DNA from: Gammaproteobacteria bacterium
Lineage (GTDB): Bacteria > Pseudomonadota > Gammaproteobacteria > SZUA-152
Direction of reading: 5' to 3'
Length of the DNA stretch: 64,000 nucleotides
NCBI GenBank assembly: GCA_029882975.1
Contig: JAOUJW010000028.1
Coordinates: 1-64,000, forward strand
Of the stretch, positions 36,438 to 43,794 are shown piece by piece (position 1 is the stretch's first letter; each line of letters begins with the position of its first letter). A program made the position numbers and the translations under genes. The notes beneath the pieces are model-generated. The model saw only the letters and a list, made by a program, of their open reading frames with translations. It searched no databases and had not been told where the DNA came from.

Positions 36438-36758
36438 ATGATGAGAGTAAGCGCATGTTTCTTCATTGCTGTGTTTATGGTGGCTGCGCCGGCAAGCGCT
36501 GCAGATAGCGCCAATTCGCCGGAGTATGAAAAAAATCTTGAACAGTTAATGAAAGTGGAAAAACAAATTCGGGAAGAACAAACCAGTAACGAACAAAAAA
36601 AAGAACAGATTAAAAAAATGGAAAAAAAAGTGGATTGCAATTTTAATCTGTTAAACGCTTATAAAAGTTGCGATGAAAGTTTTAAAAAGGGCACCGATCC
36701 TTATTGGGCTTGCATAAAAGAGGCGAAAAAAGACTTCGAGCAGTGTACTTTTGAGTAA
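36438..36758 (+). CDS. periplasmic helical protein with twin CX10C motif
   Basis: 106 residues, not recognised. Signal peptide (about 1-21, ending ASA-A). The mature part is a Lys/Glu-rich coiled coil (about 35-68, with KKEQIKKMEKKV), followed by two CX10C motifs separated by 13 residues (CNFNLLNAYKSC and CIKEAKKDFEQC). Such spacing predicts a helical hairpin held by two disulfides, as in mitochondrial CHCH proteins. That likeness is structural and may be convergent. ATG 36438 or 36441 is the start, with GGAAGTGA nearby. Confidence 0.75.
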   Translation: MMRVSACFFIAVFMVAAPASAADSANSPEYEKNLEQLMKVEKQIREEQTSNEQKKEQIKKMEKKVDCNFNLLNAYKSCDESFKKGTDPYWACIKEAKKDFEQCTFE

Positions 36759-36770
36759 GGCAGACTGGTC

Positions 36771-38075
36771 CTATTTGACCAAACACACCGCATATCCCCG
36801 TTGCGGTTCCCCAAAATCGTATTCGTGTATGACTTCATCCAACCGGGCAACTCTCAGTCCTGCTGCCCCGGCGGTTTTCCGTATATGATCTGCGCTGTGG
36901 GCAAAATGCAAATTGTTGCGAATTTGCACCGCGTCGCCCTGGCTTTTGTAAGTCGTAAATAGAAATACCCCATTCGGTGAGATAGCCTGGGCGGCCGCCT
37001 GCATCATAGCGGACAGGTCGCCAAAAAATATCAGTACACCTGAAGCGCATACTAACTGGTACCGGCCTGGATTCTGCCGCAAAAACCACTCTGCGTCGCC
37101 TTCAGTGAGATGATCATAGAGAGATTTGCTCGCGGCAATTTGCAGCATCTGCTTTGACAGATCGACGCCGTCGAGTTGTTGGGAAAACGGTTTTAGGGCA
37201 GGCCCGCAGAGTCCGGTGCCACAACCGAGATCCAACACCGTGTTTTCCATTGGTCGTAAGGAAAGGTCCTTCAACATTGCTTGGATCAACTGTGGTCCCA
37301 AAAACTCCATATTGGGACGAGAGACATTTTGGTCCCAGTCGCGTGCCTTTAGGGCATAGCTTTGCCGCACCAATTCGGTAGGGTGTCTATCCGGTAATTC
37401 GCCTTCTGACAATCGCGCCATCTTCAGTGCCACACCGCAATCATCTTGCTTGCACAGATGAAGATATTCTTTAAAGTGATACAAAGCCAGGTCTTTTTGT
37501 TGCAGTGACATATAGCAGTCACCCAGTTCATTGTGGCTCAGTATATGGTGCGGATGCAATTTGAGCGCTTGTGTAAAGCAGTCAATTGCGTGTTGCGTGT
37601 TTTGTTCATCCTTATAGGTTTTGCCTAAATTGTAATAGGCAGCCACAAAAGTCGGGTCGGCATTAATGGCGCCTAGGTAATATTGTATGGCCTGCTCATT
37701 ACAGTTCAGACGGCGGTATAGAATGCCCAGATTGTTAAGTGCTTCCGGCATTCCCGGGTCAATAGCCAGTGCATCATTAAAATACTTTTCTGCCTGAGTG
37801 TCGTCACCACTCATGCGATATAGGTTGCCAAGGTTGTTTTTGATGTATGGAGATCGCGTTGTAACTGATTCGGCTTTTAGAGTGTAATGCAAAGCTTTTC
37901 GGGTTTCTCCTTTTTCGGCCAGTAAAGCGCCCAGCAAATAATTGGCGTCGACATGATCCGGGTTGAGTTTAAGGATTTTCTTATACAGTACCTTAGCCGT
38001 TGTATGGTCGCCGGCTGAATGTTTATTTTCCGCTTTTTTCAGCCATTTCTTAATCTGCATTGACTGCTGATCCAT
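36771..38075 (-). CDS. TPR-repeat protein with C-terminal class I methyltransferase
   Basis: 434 residues in two parts. Residues about 8-200 are five to six TPR units (KILKLNPDHVDANYLLGALLAEKG, YIKNNLGNLYRMSG, EALNNLGILYRR). Residues about 240-430 form a SAM-dependent methyltransferase with motif I VLDLGCGTGLCGPAL, LDGVDLSKQML and the downstream SPNGVFLFTTYKS. The substrate is unknown; the TPR part may dock a protein or glycan substrate. Transcribed leftward from a 400-bp gap, convergent with the twin-CX10C gene. Confidence 0.9.
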   Translation of the reverse strand: MDQQSMQIKKWLKKAENKHSAGDHTTAKVLYKKILKLNPDHVDANYLLGALLAEKGETRKALHYTLKAESVTTRSPYIKNNLGNLYRMSGDDTQAEKYFNDALAIDPGMPEALNNLGILYRRLNCNEQAIQYYLGAINADPTFVAAYYNLGKTYKDEQNTQHAIDCFTQALKLHPHHILSHNELGDCYMSLQQKDLALYHFKEYLHLCKQDDCGVALKMARLSEGELPDRHPTELVRQSYALKARDWDQNVSRPNMEFLGPQLIQAMLKDLSLRPMENTVLDLGCGTGLCGPALKPFSQQLDGVDLSKQMLQIAASKSLYDHLTEGDAEWFLRQNPGRYQLVCASGVLIFFGDLSAMMQAAAQAISPNGVFLFTTYKSQGDAVQIRNNLHFAHSADHIRKTAGAAGLRVARLDEVIHEYDFGEPQRGYAVCLVK

Positions 38076-38247
38076 GTTGCGTTTACCGTCCTAAGTGTGT
38101 TAATTATGATATGTTGTTTGTAAGTCTTTGCTCTTTATAACCCAGTTAAACAAGCTTTTAAACCCAGTTGATTCGTTTTTACTAATATAGAATCTTTCTA
38201 CAGGCCCAAGAAATTTTTAATGATTCTCTTGTGTTGGAGAGGTTAAG

Positions 38248-38263
38248 TTAGCAGACATGCTAA
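38248..38263. promoter_or_regulatory. palindrome TTAGCA-N4-TGCTAA, copy 1
   Basis: First of two copies of the same inverted repeat upstream of the exporter gene. The TTA...TAA ends fit the loose LysR-type pattern, which is not specific. About 214 bp before the start codon. Confidence 0.4.
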
Positions 38264-38349
38264 GGGGTTTTTTACCTGGGGTTAGTGAGTAAAAACTTGA
38301 TTGGTAAAGGAAAAATAGTTTCATATGGACTGCGTAGGGAATATTGATG

Positions 38350-38363
38350 TTAGCAGATGCTAA
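38350..38363. promoter_or_regulatory. palindrome TTAGCA-N2-TGCTAA, copy 2
   Basis: Second copy, 102 bp downstream of the first, with a 2-bp instead of 4-bp spacer. TTA-N8-TAA resembles LysR-type boxes such as those of CbbR. Lies about 114 bp before the start codon. Confidence 0.45.
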
Positions 38364-38410
38364 TATAATTAAAGTATTAAGCTTTTATATTCCAATATTG
38401 TTATGGTTCT

Positions 38411-38438
38411 TGCGTTAACATTTGTAAAAATGCGTTAA
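38411..38438 (+). repeat. direct repeat TGCGTTAA, 20-bp phase
   Basis: Two identical octamers at 38411-38418 and 38431-38438, starting exactly 20 bp apart, about two helical turns. This phasing suits side-by-side protein binding near the promoter. About 39 bp before the exporter start. Confidence 0.4.
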
Positions 38439-38476
38439 TTGCAAAATAAATTATTTCATAATAGAGGTGCATCGCT

Positions 38477-40057
38477 ATGGTATATACCAAGAAAAGTCCA
38501 GCGTTGTTCATTATAGGGGTCATAATGTTAGCCATCTGGTTTTTGGCTGATTCAGGTACGATGGCACCCTATATTGAACACTTAGGTGGTAAAAAGTATA
38601 AATATCTGAGTGAATTAACTTCACTGCCCTTATATTTCGGCTCTATTGCCGCACTAATTGGTTTGTGGCAATGGTTGGGCTCACACAAAGAAGGCCACTT
38701 TGACTACTACTCCTCCACTATCGCGGGTGGAATGTTCATCCTGTTGATCGCCATGTTGGTTCGTTGGTTTATCGCGCCGGAAGTTGCCGTTGCCAGCGTA
38801 GCCATGGGTAAAGTGGGAGACACCGATAAATACATTCACAAATTACTGGGTCTGAACTATGTGGTTATGGGGATTGTGACCGGTATTATCATCGTCAACG
38901 TTTTCAAAGTACCCGCATGGGCTGAAAATGGTGTACGTCTTTCCCGTTTGGGTTTGAAAACCGGTGTAATCTTGCTGGGTACTCTTTACAGTGCCGCTGA
39001 GCTGAAAAATCTGGGTGGATTGTCCATCGTCATGATCGGCTTCTTCGTATTGGGTTCTGTCGGCCTGGTATTGTGGTTGGGCGCTAAACGCAATATTCCC
39101 AACTCCATGGGTGGAGTGCTCTCGGCCGGTATGGGTGTTTGCGGTGTGTCCGCCACCGTTGCCGCAGCACCGGTAGTACAGGCCAAGTCAGTGGAGATCG
39201 CGTACACCATCGGTACCATTTTGTTGTGGGGTGTTGGCTGTATGTTCCTGTTCCCCATTATCGGTAACCTGTTAGGTATGTCCTATGTGCAGTTCGGTGC
39301 CTGGGCAGGTACCGGTATTCTGAACTCTGCACAGGTCGCCGGTGCCGCGTTGGCTTATCAACCGGATGGTATTGAAACCCTGAAAGTCGCGGAAATCTTC
39401 AACATTACCCGCGTACTGGTATTGCCGATTATCGTATTGTGGTTGGCGGTTTGGTACGTCAAACGTGAAGAAAGCGCAACTCACACGGTTAGTGTCGGGC
39501 GTGTGGTGTTTGAAAAATTTCCCGTGTTTGTGCTGGGCTTCATCCTGTTGTTTGCCTTGTCCACCACCGGTATTTTCGCTCCAGCTAACCACTACAAGGG
39601 CAAGTACTTCGGCAACACAGCTGAGACCGGCTTCAAAGACTCTAAGCTGCTGAAGGCAGATCAAGTGGCATTATTGCAAGGCGAGATGTCAAAAGTGCAA
39701 CGAGAAGATCGCAAGGCAGCGTTGACCCGACTGCTGGAAAACAAGAAGGTCATGTCTATCGATGATGATGACATTCTGCGCGGTCTGGTAAACGCCAAAG
39801 TGTTGTCCAAAGATGCAAATGGCATTCTTAAAGGCGCACACAAAGCCGTTCGACACACGGCCAAGAAAATAAAGGCATTTCGTGAGTGGATTACCTGGTT
39901 GTTCGCGTTCGGCTTAGTGGGGCTGGGTATGCAAATTACCGTGTCTTCCATGAAACAGGCCGGTGGCCAACCTGCCGTCATAGGCGGTATCGTGGGTTTG
40001 ATCAAAGCAGTGGCTTCACTGGTTGTGGTCATGCTGATTGTTAAAGAAACCATTTAA
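38477..40057 (+). CDS. putative sulfate exporter family (YeiH-type) transporter, long form
   Basis: Polytopic membrane protein of 526 residues. The family core is visible: NGVRLSRLGLKTGVILLGTLYSAAEL, the GMGVCGVSATVAAAPVVQAK loop and GTGILNSAQVAGAALAY. Canonical members have about 340 residues. This one has an N-terminal extension (about 1-145, four hydrophobic segments, none of them in the usual core), and an inserted polar region at about 370-470 with LLKADQVALLQGEM and SIDDDDILRGLVNAKVL, which look like short repeated helical pairs. Substrate unproven; sulfate or sulfite is a family-based guess. Followed 11 bp later by a 40-residue membrane protein. Confidence 0.85.
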   Translation: MVYTKKSPALFIIGVIMLAIWFLADSGTMAPYIEHLGGKKYKYLSELTSLPLYFGSIAALIGLWQWLGSHKEGHFDYYSSTIAGGMFILLIAMLVRWFIAPEVAVASVAMGKVGDTDKYIHKLLGLNYVVMGIVTGIIIVNVFKVPAWAENGVRLSRLGLKTGVILLGTLYSAAELKNLGGLSIVMIGFFVLGSVGLVLWLGAKRNIPNSMGGVLSAGMGVCGVSATVAAAPVVQAKSVEIAYTIGTILLWGVGCMFLFPIIGNLLGMSYVQFGAWAGTGILNSAQVAGAALAYQPDGIETLKVAEIFNITRVLVLPIIVLWLAVWYVKREESATHTVSVGRVVFEKFPVFVLGFILLFALSTTGIFAPANHYKGKYFGNTAETGFKDSKLLKADQVALLQGEMSKVQREDRKAALTRLLENKKVMSIDDDDILRGLVNAKVLSKDANGILKGAHKAVRHTAKKIKAFREWITWLFAFGLVGLGMQITVSSMKQAGGQPAVIGGIVGLIKAVASLVVVMLIVKETI

Positions 40058-40068
40058 GGAGTGGGATC

Positions 40069-40191
40069 ATGAGTGAATTAAAATTTGATCGTGGATCTGC
40101 TTTGTCCATCTTCGGTAGTGATCGAAAAGAAGACGGCATGGCTTTGGTCTTTGCTCTGATAATCGCAGCAGCCGTTTACGTAGTTTATTAA
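40069..40191 (+). CDS. 40-residue single-pass membrane protein
   Basis: Small frame starting ATG with AAGGAGTGG about 8 nt upstream, 11 bp after the exporter stop and immediately before a terminator. A polar start (MSELKFDRGSALSIFGSDRK) is followed by a hydrophobic helix (ALVFALIIAAAVYVVY) to the C-terminus. The strong ribosome site, the tight spacing and the clean helix argue for a real gene. It could be an assembly or stability subunit of the exporter, by analogy to KdpF-like small proteins. Confidence 0.75.
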   Translation: MSELKFDRGSALSIFGSDRKEDGMALVFALIIAAAVYVVY

Positions 40192-40215
40192 GAACGTCTG
40201 ATTCGCGGTATGAAG

Positions 40216-40246
40216 AACCGGCGTCTGTTCCAGGCGCCGGTTTTTT
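40216..40246 (+). terminator. intrinsic terminator after the exporter operon
   Basis: AACCGGCG (40216-40223) pairs with CGCCGGTT (40235-40242), 11-nt loop, then a run of Ts to 40246. Ends the two-gene exporter transcript 25 bp after the small protein. Confidence 0.9.
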
Positions 40247-40340
40247 CTTGATGGAATTTAAACAGGTTTTTAAGGCAGGTTTTTTAAAAACTTAGAAGCA
40301 GGCTTAGAAACAGTAAAGTGGTTTTTGACAGGGTTCCAAG

Positions 40341-40808
40341 ATGAAGTTTTCGAAAATTCTATTAGCCAGTCACGGCAGTGACGGCGCCCAAGCCGCGACT
40401 CGTTTAGCGGTAGAGGTTTGCGATGCAGGCGGGTGTGTGCACCATTTATATGTGGTGCCCAAGTTGTGGGATGGCATAATGGGCGATGACTGGCTCAATA
40501 ATGGCGTGTCTCGCGATCGATTTGCCGGACACATTGAAACTCAGTTGGGTCAGGAAGTGGACCAGCACGCCCAATGGGTACAGGAAATAGTTGAGGCTGC
40601 GGGACTGCAATATGAGAGCACATTTATTTATGGTGATCCCGAAGATTGTTTGTTGAAAGTGGGGCAGCAAATCAGTCCCGAGTTATTGGTTTTGGGGGCA
40701 CCACGTCCCAAAGGCGTTTCCGGCCTGCGTTCGCGTTTGTTGACCGATAAGGTCATGCGGGCGTTAAATGTTCCAATGATGATAGCACCTTATCCCCATG
40801 AGTCCTGA
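40341..40808 (+). CDS. universal stress protein, UspA family
   Basis: 155 residues with the UspA fold: KILLASHGSDGAQAATRLAVEV at the N-terminus and LLVLGAPRPKGVSGLRSRLLTDKVMRALNVPMMIAP at the C-terminus. The ATP-binding G-x2-G-x9-G-S/T pattern is degenerate (no GS before the final helix), so it may not bind ATP. Overlaps the following SRPBCC gene by 11 bp, which implies translational coupling and a joint function. Position after the exporter may reflect a functional link. Confidence 0.87.
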   Translation: MKFSKILLASHGSDGAQAATRLAVEVCDAGGCVHHLYVVPKLWDGIMGDDWLNNGVSRDRFAGHIETQLGQEVDQHAQWVQEIVEAAGLQYESTFIYGDPEDCLLKVGQQISPELLVLGAPRPKGVSGLRSRLLTDKVMRALNVPMMIAPYPHES

Positions 40809-41421
40809 AGCTGCAACAACAACTCCGGATAGTGAGGAGCAGGATCGTGCCTGGGTTTGCGTGGAGCTTCCCATATCAGAGGCCGAATTATTCGAATTTT
40901 GTCAGGACATTGAGCGTTTGTTCCGCATTAATCCCCACTTAGTGTTTAACGAATGGTCTGTTTTGGGAAAGAATGAGTATCGCTTTACGGGTGTAAATTC
41001 CAGTCAGGAACAACCCTTCGAGTTCGATGTTACCATGAGAGTAGAGCCGCAAGATGACGGATTGCTGATTCTTTACAGCGACGGCTTAAAGAAATCCACA
41101 CGCTTAAAAGTAGAACCCCATAGCACCGGCTCAAAACTGACGATTACGGACGAGTATACCGAACTGGGCGCTGAAGAAAAGCAAGAACGACTGCATGAAG
41201 TGGATCGCAGTCTGGTGATTTGGGCGACGGACATTCGTTCTTATCTGCAACAATGGAAACGTTGGGGAAAGCTTGGTTTTTATCGTTGGTACATGCGTCG
41301 CATCTGGCAACCCTTAAAGCCCATGGGGCGTCGAATCACCTATATGTTGATTTGGATCAGCATATTCGAAGTGGCTCTCATTGCTTTAGGTTTCGCCATT
41401 TATTGGGCAGAAAACAGTTGA
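40798..41421 (+). CDS. membrane-anchored SRPBCC-like protein
   Basis: 207 residues. Residues about 15-140 look like a START/SRPBCC (polyketide cyclase-like) barrel: CVELPISEAELFEFCQDIERLFRINPHL and LLILYSDGLKKSTRLKVEP. A C-terminal membrane helix (about 178-200) follows a basic region (RWYMRRIWQPLKPMGRR). The domain could bind a hydrophobic ligand at the cytoplasmic face. Overlaps the Usp gene by 11 bp. Function unknown. Confidence 0.78.
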   Translation: MSPEAATTTPDSEEQDRAWVCVELPISEAELFEFCQDIERLFRINPHLVFNEWSVLGKNEYRFTGVNSSQEQPFEFDVTMRVEPQDDGLLILYSDGLKKSTRLKVEPHSTGSKLTITDEYTELGAEEKQERLHEVDRSLVIWATDIRSYLQQWKRWGKLGFYRWYMRRIWQPLKPMGRRITYMLIWISIFEVALIALGFAIYWAENS

Positions 41422-41484
41422 CCTGAGCCGGGAGCGCCGGCGTAAGCCAAAATCGTGCTGAACACTCCCAATTAACTCTCTGGT

Positions 41485-42837
41485 TCAGGCCTCGGTAAGT
41501 GCGCTTTTTCGGCTGGACTTTTTTTGAGTGTTTATGACAGTGTTTTCAATGTCGGGGAGTCTAATTTGAAATGTGCTGCCTTTACCCAAAGTGCTTTGTA
41601 CCGTTAATGTTCCGCCTAAGCGGTCTATATAATGAGCGCAAATTGCCAGCCCCAGGCCTGTCCCTTGTTGCTCTCGGGTATCGCTGCCGTCTACTTGCTG
41701 AAAGGCATAGAAAATAGAATGTTGTTGTGACTCGGCGATACCGATACCGGTATCCTGGATCTCGATAGTCAGTTCGTCTTTTGTTTGTCGGCAGCTGATG
41801 ACAATATTACCTTGAGTGGTGAATTTGATAGCATTGCTCAACAGGTTTAAAATCACTTGCCGCAATTTTTGTTTGTCGGTATAGAAGTTCGCTGCATCTT
41901 GCTGTGGGTTTAGCTTTATTGTCAGGTCTTTTTGTCGTGCGAGTGCTTGCATGATTCCGATGCAGTCTTGCAACAATGCAATCACATCAAAATGACTTTT
42001 AACGATCTCTATTTTTCCTGCCTCGACCTTGGCCAAGTCCAGAATACTGTTGATCAGCTGCAGCAGATGATGGCTGCAATTGTAAACAATACTAAGTTGC
42101 TTTTTTTGCTCCTCATTGACAGGGCCAACTTGTTCTTCCTTTATCAGGCTGGTGAAGCCGATGATGGAGTTAAGGGGAGTGCGCAGTTCATGACTCATAT
42201 TGGCTAAAAATTCGGATTTGGCCTGAGTGGCAGCGATCGCCATGTCTCTGGCTTGGGCTAATTGCATGCTGTATTCGGACAATTGCTGTTGAACTCGTTT
42301 TTTTTCGGTGATTTCCTCTTGTAACGGGGTTATGGCATTTTTTAACAAAGACCGCCATAACAATACTCCCATGATGGCCACCAAAATAATTGATGCGCTA
42401 AATAACTGTAAAGCGAGATATTGGATGTTGTCGTGGATGTGGGTCAGATCTGCAACAATTTGCAATGTGAGTGTCTTGCCGTCAGTGTAAGCAATATCTT
42501 GTTTGACTTCATACGGGCTGGATTGCTCGCTGTCACGTTCATATTGAGCCAAAACAAAACCGTTGACAGCGGTGACGTGGACCTTGTCGATGTGTGGGCG
42601 CTCTTTGGCCCACTGGGCCAGGAAGTATTCCACGGTGCTGTAGTCGCCTTTCAGCAGGGCTTCGCTGACAAGCTTGCTGATGAGTAAGGACTCGTGGTCG
42701 ACGTGCTGTTTAGCATAATCGAGCCACATGGTACGTTGTTGGTATACGGCCAGCAGATTGCTAATCAATAAAAACAGCACCAGTATTCCCATAAAGGAAA
42801 ATAACGCCTTTCTATTGGTGCTGAATGCCTTTTGCAT
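41485..42837 (-). CDS. sensor histidine kinase paired with a PhnD-like protein
   Basis: 450 residues with two membrane helices (about 12-31 and 140-162), a periplasmic loop of about 110 residues, a coiled-coil linker and HisKA/HATPase_c domains: phosphorylated His in NMSHELRTPLNSIIGF, N-box NLLSNAIKF, G1 DTGIGIA, and G2 GTGLGLAI. No receiver domain. It lies 2 bp after the PhnD-like gene on the same strand, so they form one transcript. No response regulator gene is in the window. Confidence 0.93.
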   Translation of the reverse strand: MQKAFSTNRKALFSFMGILVLFLLISNLLAVYQQRTMWLDYAKQHVDHESLLISKLVSEALLKGDYSTVEYFLAQWAKERPHIDKVHVTAVNGFVLAQYERDSEQSSPYEVKQDIAYTDGKTLTLQIVADLTHIHDNIQYLALQLFSASIILVAIMGVLLWRSLLKNAITPLQEEITEKKRVQQQLSEYSMQLAQARDMAIAATQAKSEFLANMSHELRTPLNSIIGFTSLIKEEQVGPVNEEQKKQLSIVYNCSHHLLQLINSILDLAKVEAGKIEIVKSHFDVIALLQDCIGIMQALARQKDLTIKLNPQQDAANFYTDKQKLRQVILNLLSNAIKFTTQGNIVISCRQTKDELTIEIQDTGIGIAESQQHSIFYAFQQVDGSDTREQQGTGLGLAICAHYIDRLGGTLTVQSTLGKGSTFQIRLPDIENTVINTQKKSSRKSALTEA

Positions 42838-42839
42838 GA

Positions 42840-43688
42840 TTATGGAATGCCTTGTAGCTTCAGCTGGGAGATGACCGAACGAAGATTGTCATAGTCCGCG
42901 TCCGCAGCGGGTTGCATGGAAGTAATGTCTGCTTTGATACGGGACAGAATGGTGCGGCCTTGTTGACTTTCGTGTAAAACATAAAGCAGACCGCGCAAGC
43001 GTTGCACCAGCTCCGGTGGCATGTTTTTACGGGTGACGAACAAATGTTCGGAAAAAGCCGGTGTGGAGGCTAAAACCTTGAGGCCTTTGTTTTTGTATTT
43101 ATAGAACACGGCTTCTTTCACGGCTCCGGCATCATAGTCACCGGTAAGGACGGCGAGCGCCACATTGTCGTGTGAGCCAAGGAATGAGTGCGATGCCAAT
43201 TGATCGGTGTCAACACCGGACTGGATTAACATATATCGTGGCACCAAGTGGCTCATGGTAGAAGAAGGGTCGCCAAAGGCAAAGCGGGTTCCTTTTAGCT
43301 CCGACAAACTGCGGTAAGGGCTGTTATTTCGAATAATAATTTTACCTTGGAACGTGGGTTTACCGTTGATTGCCTGGCGCGCCAAAATGGGTTTTTGCCC
43401 AAATTTTTCCACCATTTCCACATAGGAAGCGGGTCCTAAATAGGCGATGTCTATTTCATCCCTGCCAATTTTCTGAATATGGGTCAAATAGTCCGGAGCG
43501 ATGGTAATGCTTACTTGCATGTTCAGCTTTTGGTGAAGGTAATCAGCTAAGGGACTGTAAGCTTTGATAATTTTAGATGCGGATTTGTAGGGGTGGACGC
43601 CAAGGGTCAGAGTTTCTCCGGCGATAGCGTTACCCAGAGGCACACAAACGAGTGTAATTATCAGCTGGGTAAAGCGGTGTAGGCTCAT
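42840..43688 (-). CDS. PhnD-like periplasmic substrate-binding protein
   Basis: 282 residues with a signal peptide (about 1-23) and the PhnD/SsuA-like fold: LTLGVHPYKSASKIIKAYSPLADYL, IDIAYLGPASYVEMVEKFG, LKGTRFAFGDPSSTMSHLVPRYML and DYDAGAVKEAVFYKYK. The usual ABC transporter genes are absent. With the kinase just after it, the protein probably serves as the ligand-binding part of a two-component sensor. Ligand unknown; phosphate, phosphonate or a related anion are guesses. Confidence 0.88.
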   Translation of the reverse strand: MSLHRFTQLIITLVCVPLGNAIAGETLTLGVHPYKSASKIIKAYSPLADYLHQKLNMQVSITIAPDYLTHIQKIGRDEIDIAYLGPASYVEMVEKFGQKPILARQAINGKPTFQGKIIIRNNSPYRSLSELKGTRFAFGDPSSTMSHLVPRYMLIQSGVDTDQLASHSFLGSHDNVALAVLTGDYDAGAVKEAVFYKYKNKGLKVLASTPAFSEHLFVTRKNMPPELVQRLRGLLYVLHESQQGRTILSRIKADITSMQPAADADYDNLRSVISQLKLQGIP

Positions 43689-43794
43689 ATTCCCGTCCTA
43701 TGGGTGGCTGGAGGATGTCAAATCCACACTAGTGAGTATAGTCTCGGTTGGTGACTGTTGGCTAACTGAAATTTGTTGGGGGGTGGGGTGGCGG

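Larger units (their letters stand above)
38076..38476. other. regulatory region upstream of the exporter gene
   Basis: This 401-bp AT-rich gap between divergent genes has no open frame of interest. It contains two copies of a TTAGCA/TGCTAA palindrome and a pair of TGCGTTAA direct repeats, listed separately. A T-run after the first palindrome (GGGGTTTTTT, 38264-38272) might act as a weak terminator. Confidence 0.6.
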
